From CSP1-1 sp035620615 (GTDB taxonomy: Archaea > Thermoproteota > Nitrososphaeria > Nitrososphaerales > Nitrosopumilaceae), in assembly GCA_035620615.1 (NCBI GenBank), contig DASPGM010000010.1, forward strand, positions 1 to 64,000: a stretch of DNA of 64,000 nucleotides. Reading direction: 5' to 3'. Numbering within the stretch: position 1 is the first letter of the stretch; each line of letters opens with the position of its first letter. The notes under the pieces were generated by a model. That model saw nothing but the letters and a program-made list of their open reading frames with translations, was not told where the DNA came from and did no database searches. The translations under genes and the position numbers were made by a program. Shown here piece after piece: positions 17,554 through 26,952 of this stretch.

Positions 17554-19113
17554 CTAGACTCCAATCACTCCGTTCATGTATGGAATAATTTTATCAAAGA
17601 ATATGTCTGGATAAATTCCTAAAACTATAGTAAATCCAGCAAGAACCATCATTGGTGCTAACATATACCAACTGGCGTCTTTTACATTTGATAGATTTTC
17701 TGGAAGTTTTCCAAAGAACACTCGCTTTAACATCCAAAGAATGTAAGACATTGTAAGAACAGTAGCAACTAAACCAAGACCAAATGTAACAGCACGTAAA
17801 GTAGAACCTTCTTCTAATGCAGTTTCAAGTGCTCCATAAAATAGAGTCCATTCACCCATAAATCCACTTGTTGGTGGTACACCCATAATGGTCAAAGCAC
17901 CAATTACAGCACAAACAGCAGTTATTGGCATTTTACCCGCTAGACCACCGAGTTGAGAAATACTTCTGGTACCTACCTTAACAATTAAGATTCCTGCAGT
18001 CATGAAGAGAATCCCTTTTCCTAATCCGTGAGTTACATACATCATCTCGGCACCTGCAAGACCCAAGCTTGAAAGCGAACCTAGACCAAACAAAAGATAA
18101 CCCATTTGACTAATACTTGAATATGCAAATAGACGCTTGATGTCATCTTGCATTAGTGCCATTGCGCCTCCATAAAACATAGTTACAAGACCCCAGATAT
18201 GCAACCAAATTGCAAGGTCCGAATATTGCATTGGTAAAAATTCAATTATTAATCTAAAGATTCCGTATGCACCAATTCCGATCATTGCAGGGGATAAAAG
18301 AGCGCTAATTGGAGTCGGGGCAGCACCATGTGCATAGGGTAGCCAAATATGAAATGCAAATGCAGCAAGTTTAACGCCAAGACCTATAATAATTGCAATA
18401 GCAGCTAACTGAACTACATCGGATGGAATTTCTGATTCTTGAATATCAGCAAAGTCAAAACTTCCAACACTAAGACCAATTGTTAAAAATCCTAAAAGTA
18501 AAATTACTGCTCCTACATGTGTCCAGAAAAAAAACATTAATGCAATTCTTCGTTTGTTTCCGTCACCCCAGAATGCAATCATAAAAAATGCTGGTATGAG
18601 CATTACCTCAAAGAAAATGTAAAACTCGATTAGATTTGTTGCAAGAACAGTTCCAAGCATTCCCATTGCAAAAACAAGAAACATTGCAAAGTAAACACTA
18701 GATTGTTTATTCACATAGTTGGTAAGACTGGAGGATTCAACGATTGTAGTAGTATGCCCAACATTTTCTTGGTGTTGTTTATTATTCAATTCTGTATAAT
18801 TTTCTTGGAATTTGTGAACCATATAGGGTTTAGAATACAAAACAAGAATAGTAGATAAGACATAAATTATAATTGCAAACGGACTAGCCAGTCCATCTAA
18901 TAAAAATCCAAATTCACCAAATAATTCTGTCCATTGATAATGCTCTTCATATGTTCCCCCAAGAGCTGCCCATATTACAAGAATTGTACAATAGAGTAGA
19001 ACTCCAAATGTAAACCAGGTAGCAGCATTTACACCTGATTTTCTACCTATCACATAGGCAACTGGTGAAAGTAAGAGAGGCAAGAAAACTGCCTGCAATA
19101 ATGCATATTCCAT
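17554..19113 (-). CDS. nuoM: complex I subunit M
   Basis: 519 aa antiporter-like membrane subunit. Conserved FFEVMLIPAFFMIAFWG (TM5 Glu), KLAAFAFHIWLPYAHGAAPTP and SHGLGKGILF-type segments (seen as THGLGKGILF). Residues about 105-140 hold a hydrophilic insert after the first helices. The start overlaps the nuoK stop by one base. Confidence 0.95.
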   Translation of the reverse strand: MEYALLQAVFLPLLLSPVAYVIGRKSGVNAATWFTFGVLLYCTILVIWAALGGTYEEHYQWTELFGEFGFLLDGLASPFAIIIYVLSTILVLYSKPYMVHKFQENYTELNNKQHQENVGHTTTIVESSSLTNYVNKQSSVYFAMFLVFAMGMLGTVLATNLIEFYIFFEVMLIPAFFMIAFWGDGNKRRIALMFFFWTHVGAVILLLGFLTIGLSVGSFDFADIQESEIPSDVVQLAAIAIIIGLGVKLAAFAFHIWLPYAHGAAPTPISALLSPAMIGIGAYGIFRLIIEFLPMQYSDLAIWLHIWGLVTMFYGGAMALMQDDIKRLFAYSSISQMGYLLFGLGSLSSLGLAGAEMMYVTHGLGKGILFMTAGILIVKVGTRSISQLGGLAGKMPITAVCAVIGALTIMGVPPTSGFMGEWTLFYGALETALEEGSTLRAVTFGLGLVATVLTMSYILWMLKRVFFGKLPENLSNVKDASWYMLAPMMVLAGFTIVLGIYPDIFFDKIIPYMNGVIGV

Positions 19114-19418
19114 TATCCCTTTAGACTCCTAAAATCAGCAATGTCGATATTTTGGTACATTCTATAGGCAACAATAATTAATGAAAGACCTACTGCAACT
19201 TCAGCTGCGGCGATAGCTATTGAAAATAATGCTAGTGTTTGTCCACCGCTGTGAGGGATAAATCTTGCAAAAGCAACCAAATTTAGATTTGCGGCGTTGA
19301 TAATAATTTCAACTGCAAATAGCATTCTTATTGCATTTCGTTTAACTGAAAGACCGTATATTCCAATACCTAAAAGTGCAATCGATACAATTACAAAATC
19401 AATTAATTCGTTGCTCAT
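19113..19418 (-). CDS. nuoK: complex I subunit K
   Basis: 101 aa with three membrane helices, the standard length. Contains the conserved membrane glutamates in MLFAVEIIINAANL and AAAEVAVGLSLI, which lie on the proton path. Overlaps nuoJ by 20 bp, so translation is probably coupled. Confidence 0.95.
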   Translation of the reverse strand: MSNELIDFVIVSIALLGIGIYGLSVKRNAIRMLFAVEIIINAANLNLVAFARFIPHSGGQTLALFSIAIAAAEVAVGLSLIIVAYRMYQNIDIADFRSLKG

Positions 19419-19932
19419 CTTCTACATCCTCCCTTCTTGCTAATACAAGTGCCCCAGTAACAGCTCCTGCTAAGATTAGTGCCATCAGAATTAATGCAGG
19501 CCAATAATATGTTAAAAAGTCAACACCAATATCTCTAAAGTCAATTGCGGGTTCATCAGTTTGAATTGTCCTAATTCCAGATTCAATAATAATTGAACCC
19601 AACCCCACCATTAAGATAAGCATTAGTCCAATTCCTGCAAACTTACGTCGAGGGTCTTCAATTTTTTTGAAAATTAATTCTCTTTTTACAAGCATAACAG
19701 CAAACAAGATTAAAACCGCAATTGAACCTACATATACTGCAATTTGAAACATGGCAACAAATGGAGAATCAAGAAGTAAAAAGAAACCAGCGATGCCTCC
19801 TAGAGTCCCCATCAGTGCCATGGAGCCATAAATCAAAGAACGAAGTTCAAGTGCAGCTATCGCTGAACCAATTGTTATTACAGATAATGCCAGAAATGCT
19901 GCATCAACCATGTGATGCACCTCTGTCGTCAA
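19399..19932 (-). CDS. nuoJ: complex I subunit J
   Basis: 177 aa, five hydrophobic helices. The conserved segment YVGSIAVLILFAVML (TM3 with the pi-bulge region) identifies it. Overlaps the genes on both sides (nuoI by 29 bp, nuoK by 20 bp). Confidence 0.92.
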   Translation of the reverse strand: MTTEVHHMVDAAFLALSVITIGSAIAALELRSLIYGSMALMGTLGGIAGFFLLLDSPFVAMFQIAVYVGSIAVLILFAVMLVKRELIFKKIEDPRRKFAGIGLMLILMVGLGSIIIESGIRTIQTDEPAIDFRDIGVDFLTYYWPALILMALILAGAVTGALVLARREDVEDEQRIN

Positions 19933-20404
19933 TTACTATATCTACATCTTGTTTTACTTCAGGCTTGACTTGTAACTGAGATGGCGTATAGATTAACGCT
20001 TCTTTGGTAAATGATGATAATTCATAATCATTTGTCATGTATAAAGCATAAAACGGACATGCATCAACACATAATCCACAAAAAACACATTTTCCATAAT
20101 CTATTTGTGGCATAATAGATTTTTTATTGTGCTTCCATTCTTCTGGTACCTTAACCATTGCTATTGCTTCAGCTACTCCTTCACAAGCAATAGAGCATAA
20201 CTGACATCCGGTACATTTGTCATGAAAAAGCATGTGACGTCCTTTGTAGCCAGCAATACCAACTCCAGTTGTAGGATCAAATTGATATCCATCTCCTACA
20301 AACTTTAGTTTTTGTTCCGGATATCTTAGGGTAAATCGTTTAACAGCAAGGTGTTTAATTCCAGAGTTTAAGGCTCGAATAATTCCTGTGGCTGTACCCA
20401 TCAC
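19904..20404 (-). CDS. nuoI: complex I subunit I (2x[4Fe-4S])
   Basis: 166 aa electron-transfer subunit of the peripheral arm. Two cluster-binding motifs: CTGCQLCSIACEG (Glu replaces the usual Pro after the fourth Cys) and CVFCGLCVDACPF. These carry electrons towards the quinone site. Overlaps the nuoH stop by 4 bp. Confidence 0.95.
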   Translation of the reverse strand: MMGTATGIIRALNSGIKHLAVKRFTLRYPEQKLKFVGDGYQFDPTTGVGIAGYKGRHMLFHDKCTGCQLCSIACEGVAEAIAMVKVPEEWKHNKKSIMPQIDYGKCVFCGLCVDACPFYALYMTNDYELSSFTKEALIYTPSQLQVKPEVKQDVDIVIDDRGASHG

Positions 20405-21699
20405 AATAAACCTCCTGGTCCTAATACCCCAGCATAAAGCAAGCCGAGTGCTATAAAGATGTTAATAAAAGCCAGAGCTATTAGCTTGTTCCAACCAATA
20501 CTCAAAAGCATATCAATTCTAATTCTTGGGAATACACCCCTTGGAAGTAAAATGAAAAATATTACTCCAACAGTTTTTAATGTGAACCATAGAGTACCAT
20601 TTAACATTTCTTGTGTTGTTATTGGAAGTCCCGGAACATGTACAACAATTGGACCAGCTTCTATTCCTTCTGTAATAATTTCTGCTGGGAAAGGCGGTAC
20701 AATCATTGGTCCTTGCCAGCCACCAAGAAATAGTACTACAAATAATGCTGCAAACGCATAAAGTTTAAGGTAAGAACCAAGTTGAACAAGTCCATACATC
20801 ATACCAGAGAATTCAGTTAACCATCCTGCAACAATTTCACTTTCAGCTTCTGGTAAATCAAATGGAATTCTTTCTAATTCAGCTAACATTGAAATGAAAA
20901 AAACAATTGCACCAATTGGTAGAAAAGCTATAAACCAGTAACTCGATTGACTTTCAACTATTTCAGATAAATTTAGTGTGCCAGTTAAAATTACAGCCCC
21001 CAAAAGTGACAATATTAGTGGGATTTCAAATGAAACCATTTGGTGCAGTGCTCTTATACCACCAATAAATGGAAATTTACTGTTTGCAGACCAAGCAGAT
21101 AGAATGGTAATTATTGGAAAAAATCCTATAATAGCAAATACTGCAAGCAATCCAACATCTAAATCTGCAACAACCCATCCAGGGGCTACTGGAATTAAAG
21201 AAACGAATGCTGCAGCAGTTGCAACAAACAAAACTGGAGCGGCCCAAAAAATTGGTTTGTCAGCCTTTGCTGGAATTATAATTTCTTTTGAGATTAGCTT
21301 TAGACCATCTGACATTAACTGTAAGATGCCTTCAACTTTACCACAGTAAAAAGGTCCAACTCTAAGTTGCAGTTTTGCTAACATTTTTCTTTCAACAAAA
21401 ATTGTACCTGCAGCTAACAAAGCTGCAAACCCAAATCCAGGAAATGCTGCTATTCTAAAGAAATCAGAGTACAAGAGAGATTTCACAAGCGGAACTGCAA
21501 GTTCAGGATGAAACAACATTGTAAAAGCAAGAAATGGAGTAAGTAACTCTCCATCAAGTACAGGCAAATCTACGAAAAATAATGCAATTTGAATTGCAGG
21601 AATTCCTATAAGAGTTAGTAGAACAATAATCCAAAAAATATTATCTGTTAAGGATTTTAGAAAATATCCTAGACGAAATTTTGGGGCAATGACTGACAT
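20401..21699 (-). CDS. nuoH: complex I subunit H
   Basis: 432 aa, about nine helices. Forms the quinone chamber with subunits B and D. Conserved ERKMLAKLQLRVGP (quinone-site loop), LISKEIIIPAKADKPIF and PFDLPEAESEIVAGW (acidic loop) are present. Longer than the typical 330 aa because of extra N-terminal hydrophobic sequence. Start lies directly after the nuoD stop. Confidence 0.95.
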   Translation of the reverse strand: MSVIAPKFRLGYFLKSLTDNIFWIIVLLTLIGIPAIQIALFFVDLPVLDGELLTPFLAFTMLFHPELAVPLVKSLLYSDFFRIAAFPGFGFAALLAAGTIFVERKMLAKLQLRVGPFYCGKVEGILQLMSDGLKLISKEIIIPAKADKPIFWAAPVLFVATAAAFVSLIPVAPGWVVADLDVGLLAVFAIIGFFPIITILSAWSANSKFPFIGGIRALHQMVSFEIPLILSLLGAVILTGTLNLSEIVESQSSYWFIAFLPIGAIVFFISMLAELERIPFDLPEAESEIVAGWLTEFSGMMYGLVQLGSYLKLYAFAALFVVLFLGGWQGPMIVPPFPAEIITEGIEAGPIVVHVPGLPITTQEMLNGTLWFTLKTVGVIFFILLPRGVFPRIRIDMLLSIGWNKLIALAFINIFIALGLLYAGVLGPGGLL

Positions 21700-22839
21700 T
21701 TATCTATCTGCCTCCACAGGCCAATAGTTTAAACTCCAATAAACTGCCGGCATGTTACCTAATTTTTCTCCTTTTAACAGATATGGCATACAAATTAAAT
21801 TTCTAAATGATCCAACACTCATTTTTACACGATACGGTTCCGGTTTACTTCGAGAGACAATGTATGCACCAAGTGCTCCACGTCCTGATTCTACTCGTTT
21901 GTATACTTCATCGTTGCCACCTTTTGGATTAGGTTTCAATTTGACTCTAACAGAACCAGATTTTGGCATTTTTTCTAGAGCTTGTCTAATAATGTTACAG
22001 CTTTCTAGCATATCAAGCCATGGAGTTTTAGAACGATCGTAAGAGTCACCATTCTTTAAAACATTCGTGTGAACATCAAGTTCATCATATACATCGTATG
22101 GTTCTTTAGTTCTCACATCAAAATCTACACCACTTGCACGCAAAACAGTACCGGTTGTACCAAGTCTAATTGCGTCTTCTTTAGATAACACACCAGTGTT
22201 TTCAGTTCTTGAAATTAAAATTGGATTATCATAGAAAATATCAGCATATGATTTGAGTCGTTTTTCTAAATAATTTATTTGGCGTAGACATACATCCTCA
22301 AAGTTTGCTGGAAGATCGTTTCGTACTCCTCCTGGAACAAAGTATGCATGTGTAACACGTGCTCCAGTTAATTTTTCTAAAAGATCAATTGCAAGCTCTC
22401 TATCTCCTGCCGGCCACATAAACATGGTAGAGTGACCCAAAAATATTCCGTAGATAGCTAACCAATAAAGAGTATATGTAAAACGGTTTAATTCAGATGC
22501 AATTACCCTAACATATTTTGCTCGTTCGGAGACTTCAAGACCTAATAATTCTTCAACCCCTAAACAGTATGGATATAGTATATTACAGGAGTCATGAATT
22601 ACCGGTCTTTCTAGATGAGGAATATTTGTGATATAATTTCTATATTCTGCCATTTTTTCTTCGCCCCTATGTACATAGCCTGGATCAGGATCACATGAAA
22701 CAATACGATCTCCATCTACTTTGATAATGAGTCTCATATGACCCGAGCCTGGATGTTGGGGTCCAACGTTTAAGGTCATAATTCTATCATCGACTTTTTC
22801 TAATTGTAACCCTGGGGGTAATCGTGCAGTCATTATCAT
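21700..22839 (-). CDS. nuoD: complex I subunit D (49-kDa type)
   Basis: 379 aa hydrogenase-large-subunit homologue lining the quinone site. The N-terminal loop has NVGPQHPGSGHMRL with the quinone-binding His, and YVHRGEEKMAEYR follows. Hydrogenase nickel cysteines are absent, as in all complex I. Overlaps nuoC by 4 bp. Confidence 0.95.
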   Translation of the reverse strand: MIMTARLPPGLQLEKVDDRIMTLNVGPQHPGSGHMRLIIKVDGDRIVSCDPDPGYVHRGEEKMAEYRNYITNIPHLERPVIHDSCNILYPYCLGVEELLGLEVSERAKYVRVIASELNRFTYTLYWLAIYGIFLGHSTMFMWPAGDRELAIDLLEKLTGARVTHAYFVPGGVRNDLPANFEDVCLRQINYLEKRLKSYADIFYDNPILISRTENTGVLSKEDAIRLGTTGTVLRASGVDFDVRTKEPYDVYDELDVHTNVLKNGDSYDRSKTPWLDMLESCNIIRQALEKMPKSGSVRVKLKPNPKGGNDEVYKRVESGRGALGAYIVSRSKPEPYRVKMSVGSFRNLICMPYLLKGEKLGNMPAVYWSLNYWPVEADR

Positions 22840-23396
22840 CTACCCTTTATTGCAAAGTCTTTTCGAAGTGGTGGAAGATCAGCCCAATCCTCTGGTAAAA
22901 GTAATCTCCTGTTATCTGGATGACCCTCAAAGAAAACTCCCAACATTTCAAAACATTCTCTTTCATGAAATTCAACACTATAGAAAATATCTCTAAGACT
23001 AGGGAGTTTTGTAGAATCATTTCCAGGATTAGGATTATCTTCACGTGGAGCTCGAGTTGCTAAGGATAAAACTTGTCTAGATAACTGTGGGTCGGTGTAT
23101 GAACCCAAGTGATATACAACTTCAATTTCTTTTTCTGCTGGAAAATCTACTCCAGTAACTGACTCTGCATGATCATAATTAAGCTCGTCGCGAATAAAGG
23201 ATGCTATCTCAAGAATATCTTCTTTTTTTACATTAACTCTAATTCGGTCAGGTTTTACAAAAGCAATTTCAGATTTGGTTCCAAACTTTGCCATGATTTT
23301 ATCTGAAATTTCTTTTTCAAATTTTGGAAGCTCTTGTTGTTTTTCTACAACTGGTTTTGTTTCAGTCTCTTGTATATTATTTTCAGAGTCACTCAT
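22836..23396 (-). CDS. nuoC: complex I subunit C (30-kDa type)
   Basis: 186 aa. C-terminal signature HERECFEMLGVFFEGHPDNRRLLLPEDW followed by PPLRKDF is that of NuoC; read in pieces, ERECFEMLGV is the core. The N-terminal 35 residues are charged and low complexity. A separate gene from nuoD, unlike the fused NuoCD of some bacteria. Confidence 0.94.
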   Translation of the reverse strand: MSDSENNIQETETKPVVEKQQELPKFEKEISDKIMAKFGTKSEIAFVKPDRIRVNVKKEDILEIASFIRDELNYDHAESVTGVDFPAEKEIEVVYHLGSYTDPQLSRQVLSLATRAPREDNPNPGNDSTKLPSLRDIFYSVEFHERECFEMLGVFFEGHPDNRRLLLPEDWADLPPLRKDFAIKGR

Positions 23397-23401
23397 TTTT
23401 T

Positions 23402-23917
23402 CTACCTAGCCTTCATCCTCTTAATTTTTTCCTGAAGGAGCATACATCCTTGGATAAGAGTTTCAGGTCTAGGGGGACAACCTGGTACATACACATCTAC
23501 TGGAAGTACTCCATCAATTCCTGGAAGAACATTGTAAGAATCAAAATATAATCCTCCGGTGATGGCACAAGCTCCCATGGCAATTACGTACTTTGGTTCA
23601 GGCATTTGATCATATACTAATCTAAGTCGAGGAGCCATTTTTCTAGTAATAGTTCCCTGAACAACAACTAGATCACATTGTCTTAATGAACCAAAAGCCT
23701 CTATAATACCAAATCTTTCAACATCATACCTAGGACTAGATGCAGCACCAAATTCAACACTACAACATGCTGTTTCAATGTGTACTGGCCAGAGAGACCA
23801 TATTCTACCCCAATTAATGGCATAACCTAATGGCTGGTCAATTGCTTTAACTAAAATATCCCCTAACTTACCAACAAAGGCATTAGCGTTTTGTGGAGTA
23901 ACTAAATCTTTTAGCAT
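23402..23917 (-). CDS. nuoB: complex I subunit B (N2 cluster)
   Basis: 171 aa. Binds the terminal [4Fe-4S] cluster N2: tandem cysteines in TACCSVEFG, a further Cys in MGACAITGG, and GCPPRPE. Length and motifs are normal. Located between nuoA and nuoC. Confidence 0.96.
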   Translation of the reverse strand: MLKDLVTPQNANAFVGKLGDILVKAIDQPLGYAINWGRIWSLWPVHIETACCSVEFGAASSPRYDVERFGIIEAFGSLRQCDLVVVQGTITRKMAPRLRLVYDQMPEPKYVIAMGACAITGGLYFDSYNVLPGIDGVLPVDVYVPGCPPRPETLIQGCMLLQEKIKRMKAR

Positions 23918-23962
23918 TTTATTTCCTCATCCCCATATTGTCTTCAACTTGTTTAATTAGAA

Positions 23963-24337
23963 TTACCAAATATCACGCCTCTTTGATTGATAAAGTGCAT
24001 ATGCCATAGCTCCAAACATAATTCCTAAAAATGCAATTATTGGAAGAGTGGCAGATTTTTCCAAATTTAGGAGAGTACTTCCCCATGCATACAAGAAAAT
24101 TGCCATTACATCAAAAACAACAAACATCAAAATGAACGCATAATATTGCATCATAAAATGAGTTCGTCCTGCTCCAGATGGGACTTGACCACATTCCATT
24201 GGAAGGAATTTTACTGGATTGCTTCTTCTTCTGGGTGAAATCATTCTCGAAATAATTAGTGCAGGAGCGGTTGCTACTATTGCAAAGCCAAACATCATCA
24301 ATACATGACTAAAATCCGCAATTGCTTCGCCTACCAA
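23963..24337 (-). CDS. nuoA: complex I subunit A
   Basis: 124 aa, three membrane helices. Conserved FLPMECGQVPSGAGRTHF (the ECG loop near the quinone channel) and FVVFDVMAIFLYAW. First gene of the operon. Gene order A-B-C-D-H-I-J-K-M-L-N with no E, F or G, so the electron donor is probably reduced ferredoxin or another carrier, not NADH through NuoEFG. Confidence 0.95.
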   Translation of the reverse strand: MVGEAIADFSHVLMMFGFAIVATAPALIISRMISPRRRSNPVKFLPMECGQVPSGAGRTHFMMQYYAFILMFVVFDVMAIFLYAWGSTLLNLEKSATLPIIAFLGIMFGAMAYALYQSKRRDIW

Positions 24338-24455
24338 AGTAGCTTTGAAACTCTTCCGAAGATATAAAAAGCTATCCTCATTTTTTTTTCGATCAAGGTA
24401 TTTCTTAACAAAATTTTCAAAAATTCTTAATATGGCTAGATTTCTAACAAATATT

Positions 24456-24929
24456 ATGACTTTGAATGTAGGGGATCAAGCACCAAATTTTGAATTAGTT
24501 GACACTGAATTAAAAATGAGGACACTAGATGAATTTAAAGGAAAAAAAATTATTTTATCATTCTTTGTTGCAGCAAGCTCTCCTGTCTGCGAAACAGAGA
24601 TGTGTACATTTCGAGATTCATGGGATGAACTATCCAAACTTGGTGCACAAGTAATAGCTATTAGTAATGATGGACCGTTTGCAAATAAGGCATTTGCAGA
24701 AAAAAATAATTTAAAATTTCCTATTCTTGGTGATTACAAGAGTAAAACAATTCGAGATTATGATGTATTAATGCCACATCTTTTACATGTAAAAGATTAT
24801 GATGCTGCGAAACGTTCAATTTTCATAGTCGATGAAAATGGAAAAATTTCTTACAAGTGGGTATCGGATAACCCATTAGTTGAACCAAATTATCAAGAGA
24901 TTAAAGACTTTCTTAGTAAAAGAAAATAA
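24456..24929 (+). CDS. peroxiredoxin, PrxQ/BCP type
   Basis: About 157 aa thiol peroxidase that reduces peroxides. The active-site segment SSPVCETEMCTF has a peroxidatic Cys and a second Cys five residues later (C-x4-C), the atypical 2-Cys arrangement of PrxQ/BCP. MTLNVGDQAPNFEL is the standard family start, so I choose the ATG at 24456. An ATG at 24432 would add eight residues, and the open frame reaches 24345 with no family similarity. Divergent from the nuo operon. Confidence 0.9.
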   Translation: MTLNVGDQAPNFELVDTELKMRTLDEFKGKKIILSFFVAASSPVCETEMCTFRDSWDELSKLGAQVIAISNDGPFANKAFAEKNNLKFPILGDYKSKTIRDYDVLMPHLLHVKDYDAAKRSIFIVDENGKISYKWVSDNPLVEPNYQEIKDFLSKRK

Positions 24930-24938
24930 TTTAAAAAA

Positions 24939-25451
24939 TTATTCTATTTCTGCAATAATATCATTTTTTGCAACTGTAGCACCATTTTTAATTTTTATTT
25001 TTGATACTATGCCATCTTTATGAGATTTAATTGAAACTTGCATTTTCATTGATTCTAAAACACAAATTACATCACCATTTTTTACTTGATCACCTTCAGA
25101 TACCGAAATTTTAATTACTTTACCAGGAATTGGACTGTGAAGATTAAGTTGGGATTCACCACCGCCAGAATCGCCCGAGTTTTTGAAAACAATTTCATTA
25201 AGATTTTGATTCTTAGTAATTGTAATAGGTAATCCGTCTACTACAATTTTCATTTGTGATGTTGTATTATCTAGATATTTCACGTTATGATATTTTTGAT
25301 CCAAGACAAATTCTATGCCCTTAGACGTCATAGTAAGAATTTTTAAATTTCTTTCATTATCATTTATTTTAATTAAATATTCTAAATTTCCTAATTTTTG
25401 TATAATTTTACCATTAAAAGTATTTTCAATGTCTTCTATTCTATATTCCAT
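24939..25451 (-). CDS. accB: biotin carboxyl carrier protein of acyl-CoA carboxylase
   Basis: 170 aa. The C-terminal biotinyl domain has the motif ESMKM with the biotin-accepting Lys136; PGKVIKISVSEGDQVKNGD precedes it. The N-terminal part is a divergent linker domain. Part of a three-gene operon encoding acetyl-CoA/propionyl-CoA carboxylase, which fixes bicarbonate in the 3-hydroxypropionate/4-hydroxybutyrate cycle of ammonia-oxidising archaea. Start abuts the biotin carboxylase stop. Confidence 0.93.
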   Translation of the reverse strand: MEYRIEDIENTFNGKIIQKLGNLEYLIKINDNERNLKILTMTSKGIEFVLDQKYHNVKYLDNTTSQMKIVVDGLPITITKNQNLNEIVFKNSGDSGGGESQLNLHSPIPGKVIKISVSEGDQVKNGDVICVLESMKMQVSIKSHKDGIVSKIKIKNGATVAKNDIIAEIE

Positions 25452-26944
25452 TAAGCCTTACCCAGTTGATTTTTCCAGTGCATGTTGGTTTCAGGAGAAT
25501 CCTTGACTCGACTTTTGTAATATTCAGAATGAATTATCGCTGCAGCAATTGCAGTTTCTTTGTTGGTTTCTATATCTTTTTTAATATCAGCTTTTAATTT
25601 GTCAATAATCCCATATCGTTTCAAAAAATCTGTTGATAGTTCACCCCTCTTGTATTCATCTGTGTTTAGAATAGTTTTGTACAATGGAATTGATGTTTCT
25701 ACACCTTGAATGTAAAAATCATTAAGAGCTTCAAGCATTCTTAATCTTGACTCTTCAAAAGTTTTTCCCCAAGTACAAAGTTTTGCCATCAAAGAATCAT
25801 AAAATGGAGAAACAGAACAACCGGGATATAGATATGTATCACAACGTACGCCAGGGCCTGATGGTATTGTTACGTCGGGTATTGGTCCGGTAGATGGTGC
25901 AAAATCTAAAAATGTATCTTCTGCATTAATTCTACATTCAATAGCATACCCATTCATTTTGAGATCTTTTTGTTTAAATGGAATTGGTTCTCCATTTGCA
26001 ATATCAATTTGTAATTTGACCAAATCCAATCCTGATACAAATTCTGTAATGGGATGTTCTACTTGTAATCTAGCATTAATTTCAATAAAGTAAAATTCTC
26101 CATTATCTGCTCTAAGAAATTCAGCAGTTCCCAAATTAGTATAGTCAACTGCATCAGCGGCCTTGCAAACCAAATCTCCTACACGTGATCTAGTTTCTTC
26201 ATCTACTACAGGAGAAGGCGTTTGTTCAATTAATTTTTGATTACGTCTTTGAATTGAACATTCTCTTTCAAAAATATGAATAGAGTTTCCATGAGTATCT
26301 CTTGCCATTTGATACTCAATATGTCTAGTTTTTTCAAGAAATTTTTCTACAAGAATAGCAGATTTTCCTACTGCTGCAATTGATTCTCCCGTAACAGATT
26401 CGTAGCCATCACGTAATTCTTTATCATTATTTACGATTCTAATTCCACGGCCTCCTCCACCATAAACAGATTTTAGCATTACAGGGTATCCAATTTTATT
26501 TGCAATCTTTTCTGCATCCTCGACATCTTTTACTAGTCCTGGGCTTCCTGGAACAGTTGGAACGTTTGCCTTTAACATTGCAGCTTTACATTTCATTTTA
26601 TCTCCACAAAGATCCATCGAAGCTGAGGAAGGACCTATGAAAATTATTTTATTTTTTTCACACAATCTTGCAAAATCATCGTTTTCTGAAAGAAACCCAT
26701 AACCAGGATGAACTGCATCAGAGCCAGAGGATAAGATTACATCAAGTATCTTTTCTTGATTAAGGTAACTTTTTGCTGGGGCTGCTTCACCAATATGATA
26801 AGATTCGGTAGCATGTTTTACATGGAGAGATGTGTAATCTTCATCAGAATATACTGCAACTGTCTTAATTCCTAATGCCTTACAAGTTTTGATAACTCGT
26901 AATGCAATTTCTCCCCTATTTGCAATGAGAACTTTTTCGATCAT
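25451..26944 (-). CDS. accC: biotin carboxylase subunit of acyl-CoA carboxylase
   Basis: 497 aa ATP-grasp enzyme that carboxylates biotin using ATP and bicarbonate. Seen: IANRGEIALRVIKTCKALGI, the glycine-rich ATP loop YGGGGRGIRIV, ECSIQRRNQKLIEQTPSP, and EINARLQVEHPITE with catalytic residues. A C-terminal extension beyond the usual 450 aa contains EAALNDFYIQG-type and KDIETNKETA sequence. Cotranscribed with both other subunits. Confidence 0.95.
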   Translation of the reverse strand: MIEKVLIANRGEIALRVIKTCKALGIKTVAVYSDEDYTSLHVKHATESYHIGEAAPAKSYLNQEKILDVILSSGSDAVHPGYGFLSENDDFARLCEKNKIIFIGPSSASMDLCGDKMKCKAAMLKANVPTVPGSPGLVKDVEDAEKIANKIGYPVMLKSVYGGGGRGIRIVNNDKELRDGYESVTGESIAAVGKSAILVEKFLEKTRHIEYQMARDTHGNSIHIFERECSIQRRNQKLIEQTPSPVVDEETRSRVGDLVCKAADAVDYTNLGTAEFLRADNGEFYFIEINARLQVEHPITEFVSGLDLVKLQIDIANGEPIPFKQKDLKMNGYAIECRINAEDTFLDFAPSTGPIPDVTIPSGPGVRCDTYLYPGCSVSPFYDSLMAKLCTWGKTFEESRLRMLEALNDFYIQGVETSIPLYKTILNTDEYKRGELSTDFLKRYGIIDKLKADIKKDIETNKETAIAAAIIHSEYYKSRVKDSPETNMHWKNQLGKA

Positions 26945-26952
26945 GATTTTAC

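Noticed and set aside
24345..24455. N-terminal extension of the peroxiredoxin
   Set aside because: Rich in Arg, Lys and Phe with no family similarity and across the expected promoter; the standard start MTLNVGD is at 24456.
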